From an uncultured Bacteroides sp. (GTDB lineage Bacteria > Bacteroidota > Bacteroidia > Bacteroidales > Bacteroidaceae): a stretch of DNA of 63,223 nt. Under the pieces are notes generated by a model. That model did not search any database, was not told the origin of the DNA, and saw nothing but the letters and a program-made list of their open reading frames with translations. The position numbers and the translations under genes were made by a program. Shown here one piece after another: positions 47,821-56,243 of the stretch; the first letter of the stretch is position 1; every line of letters starts with the position of its first letter. Location: the NCBI GenBank assembly GCA_949289265.1, contig CASENE010000044.1, positions 1-63,223 of the forward strand, in the 5' to 3' direction.

Positions 47821-49330
47821 AATTTTGTATGTAAGCACGTATTTTTAAGCGTTCTTCTTTCGAGGTACCCACAAAATACAACACTCCACCGGTCAGTAGC
47901 AGATTCAGCAAGAACGTTGCAACAAACCTTCCTATACCTTCCTGGCATTCACATTGCAGGAGGTAGGCTACAGGAAGGGTACAGAGCATCAAGATGAAAG
48001 TCAGCCTGAACAAAGCGAATAGGCGAGACAAAGGATAATGTATCAAACGATAGAGGATATGAAACCTTATCAGCATAGAAACCGTGGATAAAACAATGGC
48101 CACATACATTGGCGACAGAGGAGAGCCTGTCAAACGTATGGCTATATAGGAGAAAGGCAAATTCAAGAACAAGATTCCCCCCACTATAATTTGATACCAC
48201 TTTATCTGGCCGGTAGCTTGGACTGTCGTTCCTATGACATGTGAGAACATTTCTATCAATATGACAATCAATGTATATTGCACGAAAACCACAGTATATT
48301 CCGGCACTTCCTTCAACCAAAGCGATAAGACAAAATTCGTTTCAAACAGTAAGGGAACTACCAAGCAAAACGCCATGAAGAATGTATATTTCAACCCATT
48401 AAACAATAGTGCGAACATCCGGTCTCGATTGCCTTGTGCATAGGCTTTGATAATGGGCGGATTAATGGCCGTCACGAAATTCTGGGCAAATATCACCACA
48501 GCCGCATTGACTTGCTGAGATATCCCCCAGGCCGCATTCAGCAAAGCTCCAAAAAAAACATTCAATATGACATTGACGCCTTGCCCCTTGGCCATATAGG
48601 CTACACTCCCAAACAAACTCCACCCGGAAAAAGCAGTCAGTCTTTTCAGAATCTCCTTATTCCAAACAAATTTGAATTTGCATGACGGATATTTTCTTGT
48701 ACAATATAGCTGATAAATCGCTCGTATCAATAAGGCAACTGAAAATACCAAGATGGCATAGAATTTCAATTTATCGAATTCAAAACAGTTCAATAAATAA
48801 ACAATCAAAAGTTTCAATGTGACCTCAAGAATACTTATATAGGCATACACCCCCATCTCCTCATAGGAGACAATCAAGGCGTTGTAGGGCACTGACACCA
48901 CATTGATGACCAGTGCAAAGACAGAAAATTGATAAACCCAATTAGCCGCCCCCATTCTCTCGGGTGAAATGGATAACTGTGTGTTGAGAAACCACAACCC
49001 TACAGATTCCGCCAATAACAAAATGGCAACGGCTATAATTATATGGACGAGAATCGCACTGCTAAACACTTTGTTCAACTGCAATATGTCCCCTCGTCCT
49101 ATCTCAAAGGAAAGAAAGCGCTGCGTGGCAACGCTCATAGCACCGTTTAAGAAACCGAACATAACCACAATGCCGCCCACTACATTGTATATTCCGAAAT
49201 CCTCTACTCCCAATGTCGCCAATACGACACGGGAAGTATAGAGCGATACTGCCATCGTCAGTATCATACGGAAATACAGCGACAGCGTGTTTTTGGCTAT
49301 CTGCTTATTATTTGTCGTACCGGCAAGCAT
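47792..49330 (-). CDS. Wzx-type polysaccharide flippase
   Basis: 512 residues with 12-14 predicted membrane helices, MATE/MOP-type. N-terminal NTLSLYFRMILTMAVSLYTSRVVLATLGVEDFGIYNVVGG (as SRVVLATLGVEDFGIYNVV) is characteristic of Bacteroidota lipopolysaccharide flippases. It moves undecaprenyl-linked repeat units across the inner membrane. Together with the EpsG-like polymerase it defines a Wzx/Wzy-dependent capsule. Confidence 0.92.
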   Translation of the reverse strand: MLAGTTNNKQIAKNTLSLYFRMILTMAVSLYTSRVVLATLGVEDFGIYNVVGGIVVMFGFLNGAMSVATQRFLSFEIGRGDILQLNKVFSSAILVHIIIAVAILLLAESVGLWFLNTQLSISPERMGAANWVYQFSVFALVINVVSVPYNALIVSYEEMGVYAYISILEVTLKLLIVYLLNCFEFDKLKFYAILVFSVALLIRAIYQLYCTRKYPSCKFKFVWNKEILKRLTAFSGWSLFGSVAYMAKGQGVNVILNVFFGALLNAAWGISQQVNAAVVIFAQNFVTAINPPIIKAYAQGNRDRMFALLFNGLKYTFFMAFCLVVPLLFETNFVLSLWLKEVPEYTVVFVQYTLIVILIEMFSHVIGTTVQATGQIKWYQIIVGGILFLNLPFSYIAIRLTGSPLSPMYVAIVLSTVSMLIRFHILYRLIHYPLSRLFALFRLTFILMLCTLPVAYLLQCECQEGIGRFVATFLLNLLLTGGVLYFVGTSKEERLKIRAYIQNYAERFKHKS

Positions 49331-49613
49331 GTAGTTAGTGTTTTCGTTTGTCTATTGACTAAGAATGGAACTGCATGCATCAAGCATCCTTACTCACGCT
49401 CTGCGCAAAAACACATACGAATTTCGCACGTGCATGTGCCATGCCCGCATTAGTCAGTGGTTAATCAAGAAATAGAAATGAAAAGCCTGAACTACCTCAA
49501 AGCCTGTCTATCTCCCCACACTCAGTTTCGTAAACAAAGCTATCTTTTCGGCAAACAGACCTTGCGCCTTCATCATCCAGGCGATGCTCAGACGCTCTTT
49601 CCATATTTTTCCC
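49331..49613. other. Intergenic gap between flippase and AAA ATPase
   Basis: No supported gene. On the minus strand a short open stretch (about 49602-49504) reads KIWKERLSIAWMMKAQGLFA..., followed by a stop; it has a protein-like composition and may be the tail of a gene cut by the ATPase insertion, but it cannot be assigned. Confidence 0.3.
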
Positions 49614-51173
49614 TTACGCCCCTATAATCTTCCACTCCCTCAGCGTATGCCGTTCGCTGTCAAAATCAATGCCGACCTTCACCACCGGCAGGCCGCACAG
49701 GGCGAAACGTTCGGAATAATTCTTCAGGTCTATCTGGGCCATCGCCTCGTCCGCGCTCTTATCCAGCTTCAGCTCGATGACGTACAGGGTATCGTGCGTG
49801 CGCATCACCACGTCCACCCTACCATTCGGAGTGCGCACCTCCACGTCGGCAAAGTTGCCCAGCAGCGTGAATATCAGGTAGAGCATCTGCTGATAGTGGC
49901 CCTCGTAGCGCGTGTGTTCGCAATAAGGTACCGTCGACAAGACCGTCTGCATCAGACGTAGGGCCTCGTCCATACGGCCGAAATGGATATGCTCGGCCAT
50001 CTCGCCCACCAGCGTGTTGATCTGCGCCGGACGACGGACATAATTCACCATCAGACTTTTCATCAGGCCGATACGCACCTCCTTGTTGGGAATGTCAAGC
50101 AGGTAAAGCCCCGAGAACTCCGAATATCCCTTAATGGTCAGGTAGCCACTCTGGTAGAGCAGCGGCGTGATGTCGGTCATCTGCTCGGTGGGGGCATCGA
50201 AATCGGTCGCCTCGCATTTGCGTCCGCCTATCTCCTGCGGAATCACCCGGTATTTGTTCAGCATCTCTATCAGGTAAGTAGGCGTCCCGCTGCCGAACCA
50301 GTAAGAGTTCAGCCGCCCTTCATTGAACGCGCTCAGCAGACTGAAGGGATTGTAGACATCCGGCGAGGGCCAAGCGAAGTGGTAACCGTCGTAGTTCTTC
50401 TTCAGCCCGTCCAGCGTCTCTTCATGACTTTTCTTCAGACGGGTAGCCAGCACATCCAAATCCGGGGCCATCTGCGTTTCCATCTCCTCCTGCGTGATGC
50501 CGCAGACGGCGGCATACTCGGGCAGCATGCTGATGTTCTGGATGTTGTTCAATTCGCTGAAAATGCTCAGCTGGGAGAATTTGGTGATGCCGGTCAGGAA
50601 GACAAAGCGCAGGTAGGGGTCGCAGGCCTTCAGCGGGCTGTAGAAATTGCGCATCACGTTGCGCAGCACCGGCAGGTCTTTTTCCTCGTGCACCACGTCC
50701 AGCAAGGGGGCGTCGTATTCGTCAATCAGCACCACCACCTGGCGGCCCGTCTGCTGACAAGCGCGCTGGATCAAAATCGCCAGACGGTCGTTCAATGTGC
50801 TTTCCACCTCCGGCTTGCCATAAATCGTTTCATAACGGTAGAGCTGCACATTGAGCATGGACTCCAGCGTTTCTTTATCCACGTGTTTGGCACGACTCAT
50901 GTCGAAATGTAACACGGGATACGCCGTCCATTCCGTTTCCAACTGCTCAATGGCCAGACCCTCGAACAGGTCTTTCCGTCCCTCAAAGTAGGCATGCAGC
51001 GTGCTTGTCAGCAACGATTTGCCGAAACGGCGGGGACGACTCAGAAACAGGTAGTTAGAATTGGAATGCGCCATACGGTACACGTATTCCGTCTTGTCGA
51101 CATACAGGTAATTACCTGTTCTGATTTTCTCAAATGTCTGTATCCCTACCGGGTAACGTCTCTGTGATTCCAT
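49614..51173 (-). CDS. AAA-ATPase-like protein with C-terminal PD-(D/E)XK domain
   Basis: 519 residues. N-terminal YPVGIQTFEKIRTGNYLYVDKT (as PVGIQTFEKIR, YLYVDKTEYVY) and P-loop variant SRPRRFGKSLL (about 44-54), Walker B VVVLIDEYDAPLLD (about 145-158). C-terminal nuclease-like domain with VDVVMRTHDTLYVIELKLDKS (as DVVMR and YVIELKLDKS). This is the AAA-ATPase-like plus PDDEXK_9 family, multicopy in Bacteroides and of unknown role. GC-rich and with its own consensus promoter, it interrupts the AT-rich capsule operon. Confidence 0.88.
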   Translation of the reverse strand: MESQRRYPVGIQTFEKIRTGNYLYVDKTEYVYRMAHSNSNYLFLSRPRRFGKSLLTSTLHAYFEGRKDLFEGLAIEQLETEWTAYPVLHFDMSRAKHVDKETLESMLNVQLYRYETIYGKPEVESTLNDRLAILIQRACQQTGRQVVVLIDEYDAPLLDVVHEEKDLPVLRNVMRNFYSPLKACDPYLRFVFLTGITKFSQLSIFSELNNIQNISMLPEYAAVCGITQEEMETQMAPDLDVLATRLKKSHEETLDGLKKNYDGYHFAWPSPDVYNPFSLLSAFNEGRLNSYWFGSGTPTYLIEMLNKYRVIPQEIGGRKCEATDFDAPTEQMTDITPLLYQSGYLTIKGYSEFSGLYLLDIPNKEVRIGLMKSLMVNYVRRPAQINTLVGEMAEHIHFGRMDEALRLMQTVLSTVPYCEHTRYEGHYQQMLYLIFTLLGNFADVEVRTPNGRVDVVMRTHDTLYVIELKLDKSADEAMAQIDLKNYSERFALCGLPVVKVGIDFDSERHTLREWKIIGA

Positions 51174-51198
51174 CTTGCAGCTTTTTTATTCCTGCCTG

Positions 51199-51229
51199 CA
51201 AAGATAAACAAAACATCCGTCCATCCAAA
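51199..51229 (-). promoter_or_regulatory. Consensus promoter of the AAA-ATPase gene
   Basis: Minus strand TTTG (51229-51226), 19 bases, TATCTTTG (51206-51199), 26 bases before the ATG. Full consensus. Confidence 0.85.
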
Positions 51230-51290
51230 TATCCGAAGGGAAATTAATCCACACTAACGGACATTTGCCCTTTGTCCGGACGAGGGCGCC

Positions 51291-51425
51291 TTGACAGGTT
51301 GTCACCCTATATATGCACTTCCTTTACGCGCGCGTCCGGGTGACTACAATATTAATGGATGTTAATAGATATTCAAAATACGTTCCCCTTATAAAAGTTG
51401 CCATACAAAGGTGACAACCTGTCAA
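51291..51425. repeat. 16-bp perfect inverted repeat pair flanking 103 bases
   Basis: TTGACAGGTTGTCACC at 51291-51306 and its exact complement at 51410-51425. Each arm holds its own dyad TGACA-GGT-TGTCA. The layout resembles an invertible element, but no clear promoter is seen in the 103-base interior. Paired binding sites for a regulator would look the same. Confidence 0.7.
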
Positions 51426-51467
51426 CCCCGCCTTTCCTCAGCTTTTCAGAAAAGGCTCTCCAGCGAG

Positions 51468-51530
51468 CCAAAGAGGGACTTGAGATGCCTAAAGAGGGAT
51501 TTGGGACGGCTAAAGAGGGATTTGAGCGCC
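51468..51530. repeat. Tandem array, 3 x 21 bases (CTAAAGAGG family)
   Basis: Units at 51468, 51489 and 51510 share CTAAAGAGGGATTTG. Related to the inverse of the array at 15138. A hairpin GAGCG..GCATG/CATGC..CGCTC (51524-51554) overlaps the last unit and the end of the sugar transferase gene; it lacks a T tract. The 379-base gap 51174-51552 holds these, the inverted repeat pair and the ATPase promoter. Confidence 0.88.
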
Positions 51531-51552
51531 CGCATGTTTCATGCAGGCACGC

Positions 51553-52200
51553 TCAAAACTTCTTGCCGAACACGATGTTCATAAACGTCATCAACAGTAT
51601 TTTGAAATCGAACAGCCAGGAACGGTGCTCCAGGTAAAACAAGTCGTAACGCAAGCGGCGAAGCATCTTCTCCATCGTATCGGTATAGCCATTGTACAGC
51701 GTGGCGTATGAGGTAACGCCCGGACGTATCTGATACAGATAGCGGTAGCGGGGATCGTGCTCCATAATCTGGTCGATGTAATACTTGCGTTCAGGGCGTG
51801 GGCCGATGAAAGCCATCTGACCGATGAATACGTTCCACAACTGGGGAAGCTCATCCAGATGATGCTCGCGAAGAAACTTGCCCACCCGGGTCAAACGTGG
51901 GTCGTTGCCGCTGCGATAAAGGGCCGGGCCGTATTTTTCGGCATCCAGGCGCATGCTGCGGAACTTGTAGATGTAGAACGGACGGCCAAAACGCCCGATG
52001 CGTTCTTGCTTGAAAATGGCAGGGCCGCCATCTTCCCGCTTCACGGCAATATAACAAATCAGGAACAGCGGCGAGAAAATAATCAAGGCTATCAATGCCA
52101 GGATGCAATCGACAAAACGTTTGACATTACGCTCGAAACCGTTCATTCCGTCACGGATGAAATGATCATCGTGGATGTAGTTGTCTGATGTGGGTTCCAT
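51553..52200 (-). CDS. Priming undecaprenyl-phosphate sugar-phosphate transferase
   Basis: 215 residues. PGT family (WcaJ/PglC type): membrane helix (about 25-48, FVDCILALIALIIFSPLFLI), KQERIGRFGRPFYIYKFRSM (catalytic region) and DELPQLWNVFIGQMAFIGPRPE (as DELPQLWNVF, SFIGPRPE-like AFIGPRPE). Transfers the first sugar phosphate of the capsule repeat to undecaprenyl phosphate. The ATG at 52200 is preferred to a longer start at 52227. Confidence 0.93.
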   Translation of the reverse strand: MEPTSDNYIHDDHFIRDGMNGFERNVKRFVDCILALIALIIFSPLFLICYIAVKREDGGPAIFKQERIGRFGRPFYIYKFRSMRLDAEKYGPALYRSGNDPRLTRVGKFLREHHLDELPQLWNVFIGQMAFIGPRPERKYYIDQIMEHDPRYRYLYQIRPGVTSYATLYNGYTDTMEKMLRRLRYDLFYLEHRSWLFDFKILLMTFMNIVFGKKF

Positions 52201-52251
52201 AGAATATATGTAACAATTTATTAACAAATAAAAGATGTCGTAGAAGAGCGG

Positions 52252-53145
52252 TCAGCGTGCTTTTTCTTCCTCTCCAATCGGTGCAAAATCTTTATAAAAT
52301 TCTTCTCGCAAACGCATGGCACACAACCCTTCGATGGCGTAAGAAAGCCCCCGCAAGCGGGCATCGCTACGAAGAGGAAAGGCAGCGGACAGCCTGATCA
52401 GAGAATCGGTCACGGCAGACAAGGACTCATCCGGCAGCACATACAGATGTCCCGGCAGGCAGGCTTCCAAGTAGCGGCCCAATCCTGTGACTGCAAGAGG
52501 TGCCTTCGGCATCACTTCCTGATAGTGCCGACAAGCCCTAACGGCCTCTGCGTCATAGGACGTCCGAAGAAACAGGTAGGAATAACGGTTCAGTGCGGAC
52601 AACCGCCGCCAGGCTTGCGCCGAAGACAGTCCCGGCCACGCCCCTTCTGCCGACAGGGTTTCGCACCAATGCCCCAACGTAGAGGCCAGGAAGCCAAACC
52701 AGACATCGTCCTCTTCCGCTTCGGGATAAAAATAAGACTCCAACACATGACAAAGGCTCGTCAAAGCCTCCTCCTGGTTCAGCCCGTCCGAAGCCCCGGC
52801 CTCGAAAAGCTGCATCAACACCTGCACGCAACTTTCGCACACCGCTGCCTGCGTCGGCCGACGAACCACCGAAGTCTCCGAAGAAAGCGTGTAGAGCGTC
52901 TCCGTCAGCAAGGCACGTTCTGTCAATCCGAGCTCTGCCCTGCCCAACCGCCGATGAATCATCCTGAACAACTCGCCAGACAAGGCCGCATACGTCTCTG
53001 CCGTACCCAATACCGGATGAGGGCCAGACACAGCCAGCAGGCGATGCAAGGAAACATAAACCCGTGCCAACGACAGGCAGGCGGACGACGAAGCGGAAGT
53101 GGCCGCCTGCAACGATGGCAACTCCCGAAACAACGAAACAAGCAT
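52252..53145 (-). CDS. Unrecognised protein in the UpxZ position
   Basis: 297 residues, helical throughout, no signal peptide or membrane helix, no catalytic motif seen. It starts 4 bases after upxY and precedes the priming transferase, exactly where upxZ sits in Bacteroides capsule loci. Known UpxZ proteins are about 160 residues and inhibit the UpxY of other loci. This one is almost twice as long, and I cannot see a clear UpxZ match, so it may be a divergent or extended UpxZ or a different regulator. Confidence 0.6.
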   Translation of the reverse strand: MLVSLFRELPSLQAATSASSSACLSLARVYVSLHRLLAVSGPHPVLGTAETYAALSGELFRMIHRRLGRAELGLTERALLTETLYTLSSETSVVRRPTQAAVCESCVQVLMQLFEAGASDGLNQEEALTSLCHVLESYFYPEAEEDDVWFGFLASTLGHWCETLSAEGAWPGLSSAQAWRRLSALNRYSYLFLRTSYDAEAVRACRHYQEVMPKAPLAVTGLGRYLEACLPGHLYVLPDESLSAVTDSLIRLSAAFPLRSDARLRGLSYAIEGLCAMRLREEFYKDFAPIGEEEKAR

Positions 53146-53149
53146 GCGT

Positions 53150-53677
53150 TCAGGAAATAGGTTCTATCAAATCGGGATGGACGGTAGCCAAGGCCACGGC
53201 AATCACTCCCTCCACGGCAATGACCACCCGACGATCGCGCGCCCCCTTCACCTTCAGGAAAGTACCTTCGTAGCCGGCAAACTCGCCGCCGGTGATACGT
53301 ACCTTGGTCCCTTTGGCCAGATTAAGCTCGCCCGGCTGGAAATAAAGCAACTGATCGCTATAGGTGCCGGCCACGGCAATGAAATGCTGCATTTGCACGT
53401 CGGGGACAATGATTTTCTGATGACTGCGCGTATCGGTAATATACTGAAGATAAAGCAAGCTTTGCTTGACCCTCTTCAACGCCGAGGGCAAGGCATGCAC
53501 AAATATCAGATTGCGCACCGCAGGCACCAGTTCGCGCACCCGGCGTCCCTGCCTCAGGCGGAAATGATACTGCATCGGGACAAAGCATCCTATCCCCTCC
53601 GCCTCCAAACGACGGACAGCCTCCAACTCACGACGGTAAGTGGCACGCATGGCATACCAACAAGGAGATTCACACAT
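53150..53677 (-). CDS. upxY: UpxY-family transcription antiterminator (NusG paralogue)
   Basis: 175 residues from this ATG (201 from 53755). NusG N-terminal domain from CWYAMRATYRRELEAVRRL through RNLIFVHALPSALKRVKQS (as NLIFVHALPSALKR), then a KOW domain with VRITGGEFAGYEGTFLKVKG (as GGEFAGYEG). UpxY proteins bind RNA polymerase and prevent early termination in the leader of their own capsule operon. First gene after the invertible promoter; the start at 53677 gives the usual length. Confidence 0.9.
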   Translation of the reverse strand: MCESPCWYAMRATYRRELEAVRRLEAEGIGCFVPMQYHFRLRQGRRVRELVPAVRNLIFVHALPSALKRVKQSLLYLQYITDTRSHQKIIVPDVQMQHFIAVAGTYSDQLLYFQPGELNLAKGTKVRITGGEFAGYEGTFLKVKGARDRRVVIAVEGVIAVALATVHPDLIEPIS

Positions 53678-53882
53678 ACAGACAGGAGAAATTCCGACAA
53701 AAGAAGCAGATGAGGCATGAGCATTCTCCCGGGGCTTTGGAATCAGTATATACACCTGAATTCCAAGTATTTAAAACCAATCCTCCATTCATATGGACAG
53801 GAATAGCACTTGACTCGTAAGGCTTCAGCAAAACGTCCGAAAGCCATGCCACATGTTTTATTTAACAGCACTTTTTGCGTCC

Positions 53883-54074
53883 GTCTCCTAATAAGAGACG
53901 GATGTTTCGCCGACAAAGATAGATAAAAAGATGATAGTGAGCAAATATCCTACTTCATTTTTCGCCAAACTCTCTTCTCGCTTCCATGGAGATTCCGGAT
54001 AATTGTAAAACACACAATTATATCTTGTTTTGTATCAAAGCTATAGAAACAGTATCCGTCTCTTATTAGGAGAC
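53883..54074. other. Invertible promoter segment of the capsule operon
   Basis: Two exact 21-bp inverted repeats, 53883-53903 and 54054-54074, flank 150 bases. Each contains the near-dyad GTCTCCTAATAAGAGAC, typical of a recombinase crossover site. The interior holds one consensus promoter that points toward upxY, so the sequenced state is ON. Bacteroides capsule loci are known to be switched this way by serine or tyrosine invertases; no invertase gene lies in the window. The repeat differs from the ARACGTwCGT core I recall for the B. fragilis Mpi sites. Confidence 0.9.
53914..53945 (-). promoter_or_regulatory. Capsule operon promoter, ON orientation
   Basis: Minus strand TTTG (53945-53942), 20 bases, TATCTTTG (53921-53914): perfect consensus inside the invertible segment. 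Predicted transcript starts near 53910 and has a leader of about 230 bases before upxY, where UpxY antitermination would act. Confidence 0.9.
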
Positions 54075-54173
54075 AGACTCCTCCCCTTCCCATCAAATTC
54101 CCTTCCCCTAAACAAACTCTTGGCCACGCTCAGCGTGACAGGACAATGAACTCCCCCGTTTTCCAATTCACAC

Positions 54174-54210
54174 GAAAAAAAATCAGCTCTGTCTCTCGAC
54201 AAAGCTGATT
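54174..54210 (-). terminator. Terminator insulating the capsule promoter from galE
   Basis: AATCAGCT (54181-54188) pairs with AGCTGATT (54203-54210); on the minus strand eight T residues follow. It should stop leftward galE transcripts before the invertible segment. Confidence 0.8.
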
Positions 54211-54445
54211 CACAACACAAACACAAAATAAAACACGACAAAACTACTATGCAAATTTACCTGTCTGTATATCCTAAATACAGGCGCAGGACTCGGGTAT
54301 TCACATACAGAGCCGTCTGCTCAGGACTCCTTGCATAATACAAACAAATGCGGGGAAGCATTTGTTCACGGTCAAGAAGAAGGGCCGGAACCCGTGTCCC
54401 GACACCCCTCTTCCGGATATTTCTATCGCTGAATTTATCTTCTCG

Positions 54446-55480
54446 TCATTGGATGCCCTTCTCGCGCAGGCGCAGCTGCCACTTCCAGGCTGAAAGCAGG
54501 GTATCCTCGATGCTCGTCTCGGCCTTCCAGCCCAATTTCTGGTTAGCCAGGGTCGGGTCGGCCCACACCTGCTCGATATCTCCGGCACGACGGGGCGCCA
54601 TCTGGTAGTTCAACTTCACTCCCGTGGCTTTCTCGAAAGCATGCACCAGTTGCAGCACCGAGAGACCATGACCCGTACCGATGTTGAACACCTCTACTTT
54701 CTCCTTCTGTTTCTGCTCCAGGATGCGGGAAATGGCCACCACGTGTGCCTTGGCCAGGTCTACCACATTGATATAGTCGCGGATGCAGGTGCCGTCGGGC
54801 GTATGATAGTCATTGCCGAAGATGCTCAGCTTCTCACGGATACCGATAGCCGTCTGCACAATATAAGGCACCAGGTTCTGCGGCACGCCGTTGGGCAGTT
54901 CGCCCAGCAAAGCCGACGGATGGGCGCCGATGGGATTGAAATAGCGCAACAAGATGGCCGAAATAGGCGCGCCCGAAGCCACCGTGTCCCGAATGATCTC
55001 TTCGTTGATTTGTTTCGTATTGCCATACGGAGACTCGGCCTTTTTGATGGGAGCCTCTTCCGTAACGGGCAACTTGTCCGGCTGGCCGTACACCGTGCAC
55101 GACGAAGAGAAGACAATGCCCTGCACGTGGTATTTGGGCATCAGCTCGAGCAGGTTGATCAGCGAAACGATGTTGTTGCGATAGTAGAGCAACGGCTTCT
55201 GCACCGACTCGCCCACCGCCTTGCTGGCTGCGAAATGGATAATAGCCTTGATGCCCGGATACTTGGCAAACACGCCATCCAGCCCGGCAAAGTCCAGGCA
55301 ATCCAACTTCTCGAACGCAGGACGGATGCCGGACACGGCCTCGATGTTGTCCACCACATCGGCACTCGAATTGGAGAGGTTGTCGACAATGACCACCTCG
55401 TAACCTGCCTGCTGCAACTCAACCACTGTGTGCGAACCGATATAGCCCGTACCACCGGTTACCAATATTCTATCTTTCAT
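54446..55480 (-). CDS. galE: UDP-glucose 4-epimerase
   Basis: 344 residues. Interconverts UDP-glucose and UDP-galactose. NAD loop VTGGTGYIGSHTVVEL, catalytic region SSSCTVYGQPDK and SPYGNTKQINEEI (YxxxK), DGTCIRDYINVVDLA and the C-terminal GDIEQVWADPTLANQKLGW (as ADPTLANQKLGW). ATG at 55480 is the family start; the hydrophobic extension to 55588 crosses the promoter and is rejected. Supplies precursor sugars beside the capsule operon but is transcribed separately. Confidence 0.96.
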   Translation of the reverse strand: MKDRILVTGGTGYIGSHTVVELQQAGYEVVIVDNLSNSSADVVDNIEAVSGIRPAFEKLDCLDFAGLDGVFAKYPGIKAIIHFAASKAVGESVQKPLLYYRNNIVSLINLLELMPKYHVQGIVFSSSCTVYGQPDKLPVTEEAPIKKAESPYGNTKQINEEIIRDTVASGAPISAILLRYFNPIGAHPSALLGELPNGVPQNLVPYIVQTAIGIREKLSIFGNDYHTPDGTCIRDYINVVDLAKAHVVAISRILEQKQKEKVEVFNIGTGHGLSVLQLVHAFEKATGVKLNYQMAPRRAGDIEQVWADPTLANQKLGWKAETSIEDTLLSAWKWQLRLREKGIQ

Positions 55481-55524
55481 ACTTATATATATTAAAAGTA
55501 AAAGTAAGAGTCTGAATAACGCCA

Positions 55525-55532
55525 CAAATGTA
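55525..55532 (-). promoter_or_regulatory. -7 element of galE
   Basis: Minus strand TACATTTG, exact consensus, 45 bases before galE. The nearest TTG box is at 23 bases, slightly long. Confidence 0.5.
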
Positions 55533-55722
55533 AGGATTAAAATCCACAATAGTGCCAAGCCCCGGAAAATAATGTAGAAAAAAATCATTTGCCCGGCCGC
55601 GCCCGCATCCTCGACCTACCACCTTCGTCCCACCTTCGTTCCAAGTTCGTCCCCATGGAAGACGAACCAGGGAGGTATTTGGAAGGGACCGGTCAAGAAT
55701 CCGTCAGAGTTTTTCTCCCGGA

Positions 55723-55754
55723 TTTGGTCATCTACCAAACAAAGTGTATCTTTG
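55723..55754 (+). promoter_or_regulatory. Consensus promoter of the permease operon
   Basis: TTTG (55723), 20 bases, TATCTTTG (55747-55754): full consensus, 57 bases before the ATG at 55812. The 331-base gap also holds 12-base repeats of CCACCTTCGTCC type near 55619-55650 and the galE promoter. Confidence 0.88.
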
Positions 55755-55811
55755 TCCGTCTTTTCCCGACAGACGGGAAGAAGGGCGGAAGCCCGGCAAT
55801 CATTATTTCGT

Positions 55812-56243
55812 ATGTGGATACTCATCATAGCTTTACTGGCCCTCGCAGTATTTGCCGCCACAGCGGGCCTGATACGGAACAGGAGGCTGCAACGGAAGGC
55901 GGAACGGGGCGAGATGGAGGAAATGCCCGAAGTGAACCCGGCCGACATGGAATGTTGCGGGCAGCACGAGGTGTGCGAGAAAGAGAGCCTGCTGGCCGCC
56001 GTCAGCCAGCGGATTGAGTATTATGACGACGAGGAACTGGACCGCTACATCGGCACGCCGCCCGACGGCTATACGCCCGAACAGGAAGACGAGTTCCGCA
56101 ACGTATTCTACACGATGCTGGAAGAAGACGTGGCCGGATGGGTGCGCAGCCTGCAACTGCGGGGCATCGCGCTGCCCGACGCGCTGAAGGACGAGGTGTT
56201 CCTCATTGTGGGCGAACGCAGAAACGGGAAACGACAAGAATGA
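55812..56243 (+). CDS. Membrane-anchored hypothetical protein
   Basis: 143 residues. One N-terminal membrane helix (WILIIALLALAVFAATAGLI), a basic stop (RNRRLQRK), then an acidic cytoplasmic part with two Cys near MECCGQHEVCEKESLL and YYDDEELDRYIGTPPDGYTPEQEDEF (as YYDDEELDRYIG). Not recognised beyond being conserved in Bacteroides beside an ABC metal permease; the cysteines could bind metal. Its TGA overlaps the permease ATG. The start at 55812 removes 20 unsupported residues overlapping the promoter. Confidence 0.72.
   Translation: MWILIIALLALAVFAATAGLIRNRRLQRKAERGEMEEMPEVNPADMECCGQHEVCEKESLLAAVSQRIEYYDDEELDRYIGTPPDGYTPEQEDEFRNVFYTMLEEDVAGWVRSLQLRGIALPDALKDEVFLIVGERRNGKRQE

Noticed and set aside
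53670-53852. 60-residue leader peptide upstream of upxY
   Set aside because: Overlaps the upxY start, shows no conserved features and no ribosome-binding site; kept as leader RNA.
55589-56017. 142-residue open frame on the plus strand
   Set aside because: Crosses the consensus promoter of the permease operon and is out of frame with the membrane protein at 55812.
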